Positions 15,628 to 23,944 of a DNA stretch of 58,779 nucleotides are shown here, piece by piece (the stretch's first letter is position 1; each line of letters begins with the position of its first letter). The stretch is from Oscillospiraceae bacterium (GTDB lineage: Bacteria > Bacillota > Clostridia > Oscillospirales > Acutalibacteraceae): assembly GCA_031268095.1 (NCBI GenBank), contig JAIRXU010000036.1:1-58779 (forward strand), written 5' to 3'. The notes beneath the pieces were generated by a model, which was not told the DNA's origin, searched no databases, and was given only the letters and a program-made list of their open reading frames with translations. A program made the position numbers and the translations under genes.

Positions 15628-17698
15628 TTGCGGCTAAATTATTGCTCTTATGAGGGTGTGCTTGTGAAATTTCTCAAGCGTAAAATTAAAATGTCGGACT
15701 TGGCTGTCAAACTGCTCTCCTCCGCATCCAGTAAAGAAGATGCGGTGTCTATGCATCCTGTGCGCGACAGTGATCATAGCCGATATCGGCACGGAAAATT
15801 GGATATCAAATCCGGTATCCGAGATGATTACGATGGCACAAATGGCAAGAGCGACGAGGAAATCTCTTCAATTGTCAAGCAAAGTTTCAATGACAGAATT
15901 ATTCCCTTACTGAAACCAGAGCGCGAACATATTGAAGCATTACTTGAACAATACAGCCAACTGATCTGCGGGGACACGAGTATTCCGGCAGAAACGCGGG
16001 AGATGCTTTTGGCGTTGGCTACGCCTGAAACCTTGTGCGAGTTTTTAGCGGAAACATTTATCTATGCCGTTAAGCAAAATAATCTTGTTGAAAATGGTAA
16101 AATCTCAAGCGAAGCGCAAATAGAAAAAGTGCCAGAACCATCACAGACCAACGAACCGACTGACCCCAATGCCATCCCCGCTGACTCGCCGCACCGCCTA
16201 TCAACCCTCCTCAACCCGAAAAACAAAAAAATCATAGCGGCACTTGCCGCCATACTTGTCGTAGTTGCCATATTGGCGGGCGTTATTTCGCAGCAACATA
16301 AAAAGCCTACACAGCCAGTTTCGGGAAGCGCCGCGTCTACGATTGAGATGGACTTCGATCAGCACTTGCTTATCCAGCTCGCCAACGCCAACCACACCTA
16401 TGAGACAGGGTTGACCAGTTGGCAGTTCTATAACTATCCTGATGCCGAAGCGAAATTTGTTGCCGCCAGAACGGAAATCAGCGAATTGAAAAGCCAGTCG
16501 GACATGGACGTTGCCCGTATCAACAACAGTTTAGGTTGCCTTTTGCTTGAAATCGGCAAATACAATGAAGCGGAAACATTGTTGATTAGCGCATACAACG
16601 CATTCAAAGACGACCCAGCGCTTGGCATAGAAAGCCTTGACGCGAGGGCGGCATATTTGAGCCTTGGGCAATGCTATTATTTGAAAGGCGATTTGGAAAA
16701 CGCACTTGTCTGCACAGAGAAAGTCGTTTCGCTTTCTGATCCGTCAACCGAAAAGTCTGTGCTGGCGGCAACCAATCATTTCAGGGCAAAAATCCTGGAT
16801 GCGCAGGGGAAATATAACGAAGCAATGCAGGAATACCAGACAGTTTTGCTGTCGTATCAAGACATCTACAAAGATGGAAAATGGTCGGAAGAACTTGCCC
16901 GCATTATGAACGACAATGGCGTGAGCGAAGAAAAAAAGAGTTACTATACAACCGCGCAAAAATGGATTATGTTGACATACGGAAACATTGGCGAAGTGTA
17001 TATTCACATGATAGATTATGACGCAGCATTAAAAGCCTTAAAAACAGCCTATAAAATGTGCGAGAGTAATAGAGTGTATCTTGGGATTACCAAGCCGTTT
17101 GCTGCGCAGATTGCGACAAACATTGCGATTGCCATGTCCGCAAAAGGAAAACTCAATGACGCGGCGACTTGGGTGGACGACAAATCCATACGCGTATTTC
17201 GTTACCGAAACGATTACAAGAACGGCTTTCCCGATCTTGTGAAATCATATTATGTGCTTGGAGGGATTTTAGACAAACAAGATGAAGGGGTTGATGCGCT
17301 TGAACAATACAATACCGCTATCTCCTTTTCTGAAGGTTTGCTTGGCGAGAAACATCAGTTGACAGCGGAGGCGTATCATGCACTTGGTCAATACTATTTC
17401 GCTAAGAATAACTACCAAAGCGCGCGCTCCAATTTCGAGAAGGCAATCGAAATCAGGCGGGACATTTTTGGCTTTGGAGCATCCCTGTTCCATCAAACTT
17501 TATTTGAATTTGGCGCTGACGTTCGAAGCTTTGCACGATTTATCGGCGGCGACTGACAACGCATTCGCCGCTTACAGAATTTGCGATAAAATTGGCTTGA
17601 AAGGCGGATGTTTTGAAGAAGTGCAGACGTTGCTGCGTCGTTTGCACCAAGGTCAAAATATCGCTACTCCATTTGATAAGTGGGTGATCATGCTATGA
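15628..17698 (+). pseudogene. Membrane-anchored TPR protein, frameshifted near the 3' end
   Basis: The TTG start at 15628 follows GGAGG. The first ~150 residues are soluble and include a helical domain around DRIIPLLKPEREHIEALLEQYS, followed by a single membrane helix (about residues 192-212) and about eight TPR-like repeats. After RRDIFG (near 17475) the frame stops at 17556 with a sequence that is not TPR-like. The +1 frame continues the repeat perfectly (LALEHPCSIKLYLNLALTFE) to a stop at 17696-17698 that overlaps the ATG of the next TPR gene by four bases. A one-base indel in the T5 run at 17464-17468 or nearby would explain this. It may be a natural mutation, a sequencing error or, less likely, programmed shifting. 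Confidence 0.75.
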
Positions 17699-19653
17699 GA
17701 GCCTTAATCAAACGCGCTATCATCTTTGCCGCATTGGGTTTCATAGCCTTTTCCTGTGTCTCCAACTGGAGAAATAAAACTTCGATTAACGTTAATAATA
17801 AAGATTTTTCGATTGGCAACGATCTTTGCGCGAAAGGTGACTATAAAGGCGCAGAGCCACTTTTACTGAAAGCAATAGATGAGTTGCGCACGAAAAATTC
17901 TACGTTGAAGATTGCAAAAGTTGAAATGGCATTGGGCAGAGTATATACGGAAACACAAAGATATTCCGAAGCCTACACTGCTCTTAATAATTCCTATTCA
18001 ACATTTAAGCGCGTTCTTGGGGAAAAGAACCAAAACACGAAATCGGCAAAGTACAACTTGGGCGTTTACTTCTATCTGGTAGCAGATTATGAGAATGCAG
18101 ATAAAATATTTACAGAGTTGCTTGCAATAGGAAGCTCACCATTGAACGAGATGAGAAACTATTGCGATATGTATGTTCGTACTTTGATGAGGATGGGTTC
18201 GTATAAGGCAGCGCTTCGATTTTACCGAAGCCAAGATGAATATTATAAAAAATCCGAGCAGACGAACAGTAAGGAATACATGCAAGTCCTGAATAGTTCG
18301 GCACTAATCTTTATAGAATTAGGGCAATACAAGGATGGCATTGATTACCTTGAACAGGCTGTAGCTGTGCACAATGATTATACTGATGCAGAAGACAGCG
18401 CACTGGCAACGTACTATTCAAATTTGGCACAGGCTTACTCTTTTGTCGATGACAAGGAAAAAGTGTTTCTTTATAATGAAAAAGCACTGAGGATTTACAT
18501 TAAAATTTCCGGTGAAAACAGTTTTGATGTTGCGCGGATGTATCGATTTATGGGAGCGTGCTGTGAGCAAATTCAGCAGATTGAGAAAGCATTGGATTAC
18601 TATACCAAGGCGTTAGACATTGCAATCGGCACAGTTGGAGAAAATAATGATTTCGTGGCACTTACATACTCCAATTTCAGCAGTTATTATTCATCCATTG
18701 GGGATTATGAAAGTGCAATCAGATACGCAGAGAAGGCGGTGGATATTCGTAAAAATATTCTTGGCGCGAAGAGTGCTTCCGCAGCAGGAAGTTATTTAAC
18801 GCTTGCAGGCTGTTATCGCTTGGCGGGGCAATACGAAAAATCAATAGAGGCAGGCTCAAAAGCTGGAGAAATATTTATCGAAACATATGGCGTAGAAAAC
18901 GTTAATACTGTCGATGCTTTCTTTGTGTTATCGAAATCTTATCTATTGGCAGGAAATGAAGAAAAGGCGATAAATCTTGCGTCTAATGGCACAGGAATAA
19001 TAAACAAACTGTTCAACAGCAATTGCACACTAAAAGCCAACGCTTATCAAAACGAAGGCTACATTTATTCGCAAATCGGCGATACAGAAAAGGCGTTGAA
19101 ATATTATAAGGGGTCACATGATGTCTATCTTCGCGCTTATGATGATAAATACCATACTGCAATTAGCGAAGTCGCTGCTTCATTAGGTGACTTATACTCT
19201 AACCAAAACGATTATGAAAATGCACTTCATTACTATAATGAAGCGCTTGATATCGAGTTAAAGGTTTCCCCCGAAGAAGTGGGGTATTGCGAAGAAACTT
19301 ACCACAGCATAGGATTTGTACAATACAAAATGGGTAAGTATGACGATGCACTCGAAAACTATAAAAACAGCATCGAACTTCGCGAGAAACAAATAGCCAA
19401 ATGCGAAAAAATTCCGAATATAAACTTGGAGCCTCAATACATAGGACTCTCCAATACCCTCAACAACATTGCCGCCGTTTATGAGGACACAGGCAAAATT
19501 GCCGAAGCTGTTGCATATGAACGCAGAGCCTATCGTATGTTGGTTGACCACGATATCGCGCCAGAAGCTGATGACAAAATGATGCAACGATTACACCGTC
19601 TTTACGCTTTGGCATCTCCCCGTATATCGTATGAGCAATGGATATTGCAATAA
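17695..19653 (+). CDS. TPR-repeat protein with N-terminal membrane anchor
   Basis: The 652-residue product starts at the ATG at 17695, which overlaps the end of the preceding gene. A hydrophobic N-terminus (RAIIFAALGFIAFSC) acts as signal anchor or, with Cys21, as a weak lipoprotein signal. The rest is a run of Kinesin-light-chain-like TPRs (for example EKALDYYTKALDIAIGTVG and ENALHYYNEALDIELKV). Such scaffolds bind peptides or partners. With the first gene it forms a two-gene operon of membrane-tethered TPR proteins. The gene is visibly richer in A+T than its neighbours, in line with separately acquired cargo. No enzymatic domain is seen. Confidence 0.75.
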   Translation: MRALIKRAIIFAALGFIAFSCVSNWRNKTSINVNNKDFSIGNDLCAKGDYKGAEPLLLKAIDELRTKNSTLKIAKVEMALGRVYTETQRYSEAYTALNNSYSTFKRVLGEKNQNTKSAKYNLGVYFYLVADYENADKIFTELLAIGSSPLNEMRNYCDMYVRTLMRMGSYKAALRFYRSQDEYYKKSEQTNSKEYMQVLNSSALIFIELGQYKDGIDYLEQAVAVHNDYTDAEDSALATYYSNLAQAYSFVDDKEKVFLYNEKALRIYIKISGENSFDVARMYRFMGACCEQIQQIEKALDYYTKALDIAIGTVGENNDFVALTYSNFSSYYSSIGDYESAIRYAEKAVDIRKNILGAKSASAAGSYLTLAGCYRLAGQYEKSIEAGSKAGEIFIETYGVENVNTVDAFFVLSKSYLLAGNEEKAINLASNGTGIINKLFNSNCTLKANAYQNEGYIYSQIGDTEKALKYYKGSHDVYLRAYDDKYHTAISEVAASLGDLYSNQNDYENALHYYNEALDIELKVSPEEVGYCEETYHSIGFVQYKMGKYDDALENYKNSIELREKQIAKCEKIPNINLEPQYIGLSNTLNNIAAVYEDTGKIAEAVAYERRAYRMLVDHDIAPEADDKMMQRLHRLYALASPRISYEQWILQ

Positions 19654-19659
19654 CCGCAA

Positions 19660-19685
19660 CCTCCCCGCCATTTCTGACGGGGAGG
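19660..19685. terminator. Hairpin between convergent TPR and cyclotransferase genes
   Basis: CCTCCCCG (19660-19667) pairs perfectly with CGGGGAGG (19678-19685) around a 10-base loop, six bases after the TPR stop. No clear T run follows on either strand, so termination may be weak or factor-assisted. Confidence 0.5.
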
Positions 19686-19703
19686 CGCATGAGGAAGTGT
19701 GCC

Positions 19704-20159
19704 TTATGGCTTCGAGCGGGTTTTCTCTGCCTCCCACAGGGCTTGGAATAGTGGCTTGGTGTCAATGCCGAAATCTTCGTAACCGTCCAAAATCGTGGTA
19801 AAGTAGCCTCTGCTGGGAATGTTGACCGCACCGTGGTTCATAATATAAACCATGGCACGCACGTATCTGCCGCCCCATTTGAGTCGCAAATATTCTTTCC
19901 GATACAGCCGAGGATAACCTTCGTAAACGTCAAGGGCTTGTTCGTCCGCTGGCGTGATGCTCCACAGCGCCACAGGGACAAAACTGCCTTCATTTGGAAT
20001 GATGGTTGCAACCGCGTGTCCGCAGCCGCCCCAAAACGTCAGTCTGTAATCTCGCAAAACTGTCGCTCCCCAAGGCTTTGCGTCGGGGCAGCGGCGCGTC
20101 ATTTGCTCGATGTTCAGGTTGCTGCCGTAAGCCAGATAAACCGTTCGTTTTTCACGCAT
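19704..20159 (-). CDS. Gamma-glutamylcyclotransferase-like protein (AIG2 fold)
   Basis: This 151-residue protein shows the family signature YLAYGSNLN at residues 8-16, RDYRLTFWGG, and the acidic LDVYEGYP segment around residue 78, where the catalytic Glu of cyclotransferases lies. Enzymes of this fold release 5-oxoproline from gamma-glutamyl compounds. Its start overlaps the end of the amidoligase gene by eight bases. Amidoligase/cyclotransferase gene pairs are known in comparative-genomics surveys of ATP-dependent amide ligases, where one is thought to build and the other to trim gamma-glutamyl linkages. The substrate here is unknown. Confidence 0.85.
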   Translation of the reverse strand: MREKRTVYLAYGSNLNIEQMTRRCPDAKPWGATVLRDYRLTFWGGCGHAVATIIPNEGSFVPVALWSITPADEQALDVYEGYPRLYRKEYLRLKWGGRYVRAMVYIMNHGAVNIPSRGYFTTILDGYEDFGIDTKPLFQALWEAEKTRSKP

Positions 20160-21090
20160 TGTCGCGTTCCTCCAATTCTACTAATCGCGCGCTTCTGCCG
20201 TTCACTGAACCAAACCGCCACGCGCCGTTCCCGTCCAAATGCTCGCACAGGTGATCGCGGCAACTTTTGAACTCGTCGCCAATTAACCCGAGCCGATTGC
20301 AGTAGGTGCGCATTGCAAACTTTTCGTTCTCCGCCTGAGCCCTGCGGCTGCTGGCGTTCCGTTGTGTCAGTGCCTGATGGTTCAAAGCCAGCGAGAGAAC
20401 GATGTAGGTGCGCACTTTTCCCGCGTGCAGTTCGGAGTTATAGCCCCGCAGTTCCACTGTGTGATTGCCTGTGAAAAAACTGTGCAAGTTTAGGAAGTGG
20501 TAACGGCTGTTGTGGTAGTGTCGGTCGCGTCCGCCAGAATAGCCCGCATACCAGATGTCGGAGATCTGCTCGAAGGTGCGTGGTTTCTCGCGGTTCATCC
20601 GCTCCACGAGATAGTCGTCCATCTTCTTGCAATATCGCTGCCGCTCGCCCTTGATTTGCAATGCTTTGTAGAGCAAATCGTTCTTTGCGGCGATGATATT
20701 GACGAAATTTCGGATGGTCTGCGGCGTGTGGTTTGCGCCGTCCAGATGCACGTGAATGCCCGCTGTGTTCGGTGCGATTGCGCCTTCTTTGCGCAATTTT
20801 CGCACCAGCGTTTGGACAGTACCGATGTCGCGGTGGTAGGTCAGAATCGGACTGACTAATTCGCATTGGTAGTCGTCGTTGTGGATTGCCGCCACGCGTC
20901 CGCCCAGCTTTTGGCAGGCTTCCACGCTGCTGTCATACACACCCTTCCAGATGCGCCCGTCACCCGCGCGAATTTCGTAGTTATAGCCGCCAAGGACATT
21001 GCCCCCAACAACCTGCGCCACAAGTTCCGCTGCCGCCTTTCTCGTAATCCCAGAAAACTCGATCTCGATGCCAAAGTGCGTCTCAAACAC
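20152..21090 (-). CDS. Amidoligase (glutamine synthetase-like superfamily)
   Basis: The GTG at 21090 with GAGGAGG upstream is the preferred start; it gives 312 residues beginning VFETHFGIEIEF. A much longer frame extends to 21453 but reads through the element's repeats and has no site. FGIEIEFSG at the N-terminus, GIHVHLDG in the middle and HTVELRGYNSEL near the C-terminus are hallmark metal/ATP-binding segments of the Amidoligase_2 family. The enzyme should couple ATP hydrolysis to amide formation between a carboxylate and an amine, possibly on a peptide or cell-wall component. It is translationally coupled to the cyclotransferase and looks like cargo of the element. Confidence 0.85.
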   Translation of the reverse strand: MFETHFGIEIEFSGITRKAAAELVAQVVGGNVLGGYNYEIRAGDGRIWKGVYDSSVEACQKLGGRVAAIHNDDYQCELVSPILTYHRDIGTVQTLVRKLRKEGAIAPNTAGIHVHLDGANHTPQTIRNFVNIIAAKNDLLYKALQIKGERQRYCKKMDDYLVERMNREKPRTFEQISDIWYAGYSGGRDRHYHNSRYHFLNLHSFFTGNHTVELRGYNSELHAGKVRTYIVLSLALNHQALTQRNASSRRAQAENEKFAMRTYCNRLGLIGDEFKSCRDHLCEHLDGNGAWRFGSVNGRSARLVELEERDNA

Positions 21091-21372
21091 ATAAATGCCT
21101 CCTCTCAAATTATTTTTGAGTGTTTGCGACGAGGCTGTTATATCTGAGATTGGCAGGCAGCGCAAGAGTTTGTATGGTTGGGTTTTCGAGCGATGGGACA
21201 GGGAGTATAAGCGAAAAACCGCGCCGTTTTGGGGCGCGGTGAGTGGGGTTGTCGAGATTGCGAAGCGTTTTCTGTTGCGGCAGAATTCATAGCGGGAATA
21301 GAAGCACAGAATTTGATAATTCCCGTTGTTCCGATAAAATCCGTGTGTCCGATTTTGCCTATTAAAAATCAC

Positions 21373-21453
21373 GGGTGCATCGTGGTTGGTTAACTCAGCA
21401 GTTGGTGCAACGTCTGAATTATTATTACGGGTTAATTCAGTTGTTTGGTGCAA
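21373..21453 (+). repeat. Right subterminal repeats of the element (two copies)
   Basis: 21373-21403 (GGGTGCATCGTGGTTGG onward, ending TCAGCAGTT) and 21430-21453 (GGGTTAATTCAGTTG, then TTTGGTGCAA) mirror the minus-strand copies at 420-510. The unit consensus GGGTTNNTTCAGTNN followed by TTGGTGCA is shared by one copy at each end. The amidoligase frame could be read into them, but its real start is downstream. Confidence 0.6.
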
Positions 21454-21507
21454 TGTGTTATACTGGAACTATGGACAGCACATCTGACGTGTGTTGCCAA
21501 ACGCACG

Positions 21508-21556
21508 AAATCCGAACCATTTACCAATCGTGATGATTGGCGAAGGGTTCGGGTTT
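21508..21556. other. Two-tier hairpin just outside the right repeats
   Basis: AAATCCGAACC (21508-21518) pairs with GGTTCGGGTTT (21546-21556) with one G-T pair, and an inner CCAATC/GATTGG stem (21524-21529 with 21535-21540) closes a five-base loop. There is no T run. It may be a small RNA, a recombination site or a protein-binding DNA structure. Confidence 0.55.
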
Positions 21557-21673
21557 GCGCTATACATTAAGTAGAGATGCCCTCCAAGTTGCCACATAAT
21601 TGTTCAATTTCGCGCACGATTAAGTGAAAATATTGTGCATAATGCTGATTATTTGAGGCCGCCGAGAAAAACA

Positions 21674-21702
21674 TTGACAAATCTTTCTATTCGGGGTATA
21701 CT
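21674..21702 (+). promoter_or_regulatory. Sigma-A type promoter of the zincin operon
   Basis: TTGACA (21674-21679) and TATACT (21697-21702) are spaced by 17 bases. The next genes on this strand start at 21834. The leader of about 125 bases contains AT-rich sequence and two purine tracts but no clear regulatory fold. Confidence 0.75.
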
Positions 21703-21833
21703 ATAATAAGATTATACTTTATATTGTGGGAGGATTATGCGTTTCTAAGGGAGGAGCTATTCTTTATTTTTTTTAGGGGTATGATTCTCCCGGGCGCGTG
21801 TCCTAGAACGATTTGGCTAGGAGTGGATGTGAT

Positions 21834-22340
21834 TTGGGACTGGAAAACCTGCAGACGGCGTCTGAAAACCTGAAAGAGGTCGAAGCGTGCTACAAAAGCG
21901 ATCCTGATAAGGCGAAGATCTTCCTCATAGAGACTAACGGCGCATTAAAAGCCTTTTGCAGAGGGTTGGAAGCCGATCAGGAGCCAGATGGGCCGACGCA
22001 GGAGACGTTGAAAAAGGAAATTGAGGAGCGCAAGAACGATACGCGCTCCGAATTCAGTGCGCTGCTGATGAGTCGGAATGAGTCCTTAGTGCAGTTGGTG
22101 TTCGTGTTTTGCGATGTGCTGATTGACAGCATTGGAGATAGCGGTTCCCAGAAAAAGGCCGAAAACTGCCTGTTTGCTTTGCGTATGGCGTTGGCCCGTT
22201 TAGTGGTGGTGGTGCAGCAGAAACGATTCGAGACGAATCGGCGATCGGTGCCTCAGAGAGCGTCTGCGACAGCCGGCGTGACCCATGCGTTCCATCCGGA
22301 TATGGTTCTGGGCAAGAAGAAATACTCCCGTGCGGTGTAA
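21834..22340 (+). CDS. Small helical protein, first gene of the zincin operon
   Basis: The preferred start is the TTG at 21834, ten bases after AGGAG; a TTG at 21813 is in frame but has no site. The 168-residue product is mainly helical. A coiled-coil-like N-terminal region (LENLQTASENLKEVEACYK) is followed by a charged middle, a hydrophobic helix around FVFCDVLIDSIGD and ALRMALARLVVVV, and a basic tail. I recognise no family. It is the promoter-proximal gene of a unit with a four-TM protein, an all-helical protein and a large zincin. The role is unknown; adaptor or regulator is a guess from size and position. Confidence 0.55.
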   Translation: MGLENLQTASENLKEVEACYKSDPDKAKIFLIETNGALKAFCRGLEADQEPDGPTQETLKKEIEERKNDTRSEFSALLMSRNESLVQLVFVFCDVLIDSIGDSGSQKKAENCLFALRMALARLVVVVQQKRFETNRRSVPQRASATAGVTHAFHPDMVLGKKKYSRAV

Positions 22341-22351
22341 AACCACACGGG
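22327..22351 (+). terminator. Weak hairpin at the first junction of the zincin operon
   Basis: CCCGTG (22327-22332) pairs with CACGGG (22346-22351), with an inner GGT/ACC pairing, and GTTTCATT follows. It overlaps the stop codon of the first gene. It could reduce read-through into the membrane-protein gene or only protect the transcript; a full terminator is unlikely as the T run is interrupted. Confidence 0.35.
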
Positions 22352-22374
22352 GTTTCATTCGGGGGGTGGGGAGG

Positions 22375-22806
22375 ATGCGGTTGCAGCGCAAATGCTTTCT
22401 TCGTTGGATGTACATAGCGTGTAGCTTCATGCTTATGATAGGGATCGTTTTGATCTTCTGTGAGCCGCTGTGCGTGGAAAAACTGGACAAGTACCTCTCG
22501 GCGCTGATCAATAACAGCTTTTGGACCAGGGGGGCTGGGACGGCTGTATCCATTGGCTGTTTTTTTGCCGTTTTGGATGGCTACAAGACAATGAACGAAG
22601 AATTGCCCGGCGAAAGTAAGCGTTATATCTATTGTTTGTGGGCTCTTTGGGGCGCAATTGCCCTGCTCGGCATCGTTCGCATAGAATTTCGTGTAGCGCA
22701 GATCGGCCACACGTCTTCCCTGCAGTTCGTGTTATACGCGGCGGCCGCGCTTATCTTGCTTTTGATTGGACTGCTTGAGAAGTTGGGATGCATAAACAAC
22801 GATTGA
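22375..22806 (+). CDS. Four-TM membrane protein of the zincin operon
   Basis: The ATG at 22375 follows GGGGAGG. The 143-residue product has hydrophobic segments at about residues 9-28, 46-66, 79-97 and 111-132, joined by short loops, with a basic N-terminus that should stay in the cytoplasm. No pore or enzyme motif is visible and I recognise no family. Its place between two soluble helical proteins and ahead of the zincin suggests a membrane partner, by analogy with toxin/effector or signalling modules in which a small polytopic protein is the output. That is inference. Confidence 0.55.
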   Translation: MRLQRKCFLRWMYIACSFMLMIGIVLIFCEPLCVEKLDKYLSALINNSFWTRGAGTAVSIGCFFAVLDGYKTMNEELPGESKRYIYCLWALWGAIALLGIVRIEFRVAQIGHTSSLQFVLYAAAALILLLIGLLEKLGCINND

Positions 22807-22825
22807 ATCCGTGGAGGTGAAGCAG

Positions 22826-23944
22826 TTGGCCCTTTCACTCGTTCCCAGTCACAAAAATCCTACTCTTGAAGAAAGGATACAGCAAAACTACATTTTTGAA
22901 TACCTCAAAAGAACAGAGGCGTTCCATCAATCCCCTTTCCATACGTTTTCCCTAAAAGATGAGGGGAAGCCTCACCCCTCCTTTCATGCCATACAGGACT
23001 TGAAAGACATGGCGCTGAAACAGTTGCGCGAGGCGGGGAACAATGTCTATTTCAACCGTATCCTGCTGGAGAATGTGTTTCTGCTATTCCGACACATGGT
23101 GATCTATGAACGCAAGCTGACCTTTTGGAAGATGCCGCAGAAGACCGAGCCGCAGAAGACCGAAGAGAAAAGGTACTTGAAGCAGTTCTCGCCGTTTTAC
23201 CAGTATCGTGAGTTGTGGGCGGCCCTGTTGGCGCAGTATTGGGCGACAACTGACGAGGTGTACGCCGACCACATCCGCAGAACGGTGGCGATTTATTTTG
23301 CCCAGTTACTGCAGACCCGCCCATGCGAGGCATTAGCTGATATCCGTGAATGCGCAGCGCAAAAAAATTGCGATAAAAATAATTTCCCGCAGAGTGGCTG
23401 CCAAGGCCAATCAAAAAACTTGGATTCGGTGCTTGTCGCCGCATTTGCGGAGTGCGTGTGCAGCAATGGCAATAAATTGATGCAGCGCAGAATGGCTCTG
23501 CTCGATGCCGTCTTCGATGCCGTATTGAATCTGGATAAAACGCTTGGTTACCCGTTTTGGCTATTTGCGACTGATTGTATGCTAAGGGACTCTATAAAGC
23601 GAAACAAAAAATCCCTTAACGCCGCTGAAAAACGATGGTATGAAGCGATTGGCAAAAAAGTTTTTGACATCTGTAGCGTCGGCGAGGGAAATGGGCCGGC
23701 AGCACAGGAGAGTTCGATGATGGAAGCATACGTTGCGGCCTGTATGGCGGCGGAAACGGTTGATGAAAAGAAATTTGACACCCTAACAACACAGATTCGC
23801 GGCGAAGAAGCATGGGGAATCTGGGTGGTTGGTGAGTTTTCGAGTGCGCTGGAAACCTTTAAGCTGACGGAGTGCCCGAACATAAAGAGTTTGATGGATC
23901 CCATACATATATCTTTGGTGTTAGGAGGTGCAACTGGTGGATAA
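22826..23944 (+). CDS. All-helical protein of unknown function, zincin operon
   Basis: The TTG at 22826 is the likely start, eight bases after GGAGG; the GTG at 22811 would use the site itself as codons. The 372-residue product appears fully alpha-helical, with an N-terminal segment (LEERIQQNYIFEYLKRTEAF), a Lys/Glu-rich PQKTEPQKTEEKR insert near residue 113, a Cys-rich middle (ECAAQKNCDKNNFPQSGC) and aromatic-rich helices in the C-terminal half. No signal peptide, TM segment or known motif was found. Its end overlaps the start of the zincin gene by eight bases, so the two products are made together and probably interact. Confidence 0.6.
   Translation: MALSLVPSHKNPTLEERIQQNYIFEYLKRTEAFHQSPFHTFSLKDEGKPHPSFHAIQDLKDMALKQLREAGNNVYFNRILLENVFLLFRHMVIYERKLTFWKMPQKTEPQKTEEKRYLKQFSPFYQYRELWAALLAQYWATTDEVYADHIRRTVAIYFAQLLQTRPCEALADIRECAAQKNCDKNNFPQSGCQGQSKNLDSVLVAAFAECVCSNGNKLMQRRMALLDAVFDAVLNLDKTLGYPFWLFATDCMLRDSIKRNKKSLNAAEKRWYEAIGKKVFDICSVGEGNGPAAQESSMMEAYVAACMAAETVDEKKFDTLTTQIRGEEAWGIWVVGEFSSALETFKLTECPNIKSLMDPIHISLVLGGATGG

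Larger units (their letters stand above)
420..21453. mobile_element. Integrated element with tandem serine recombinases and a transfer module (minimum extent)
   Basis: The limits given are those of the inverted subterminal repeats (420-510 and 21373-21453); the true ends are slightly further out and unresolved. Inside are two large serine recombinases beside a tRNA-Ser, small accessory proteins typical of firmicute elements (SHOCT-like, DUF5049-like, sigma-like), a coupling ATPase, a replication-relaxation protein, an MT-A70 methylase and a lipoprotein/membrane-protein set, almost all on the minus strand. TPR proteins and an amidoligase pair at the right end look like cargo. No MOB relaxase, VirB4-type ATPase or cell-wall hydrolase was recognised. 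That argues for a mobilisable element or a novel transfer system rather than a standard ICE. Integration at a tRNA is unusual for serine recombinases, so the adjacency may be coincidental. Confidence 0.7.
21091..21833. other. Gene-free right-end region of the element and head of the next operon
   Basis: No coding sequence is supported in these 743 bases. It holds the amidoligase ribosome binding site, two subterminal repeats (21373-21453), a long hairpin (21508-21556) and the promoter at 21674-21702 for the downstream operon. It also contains two purine-rich AGGAGG-like tracts (21727-21733 and 21749-21757) that precede only very short frames (one encodes MRF then stop). The element's right junction lies here, probably between 21453 and 21670. 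Confidence 0.6.

Noticed and set aside
17461..17480. Programmed ribosomal frameshift in the TPR gene
   Set aside because: No canonical slippery heptamer in the correct frame and no obvious downstream stimulator; a one-base indel near the T5 run is simpler. Kept as an unlikely alternative only.
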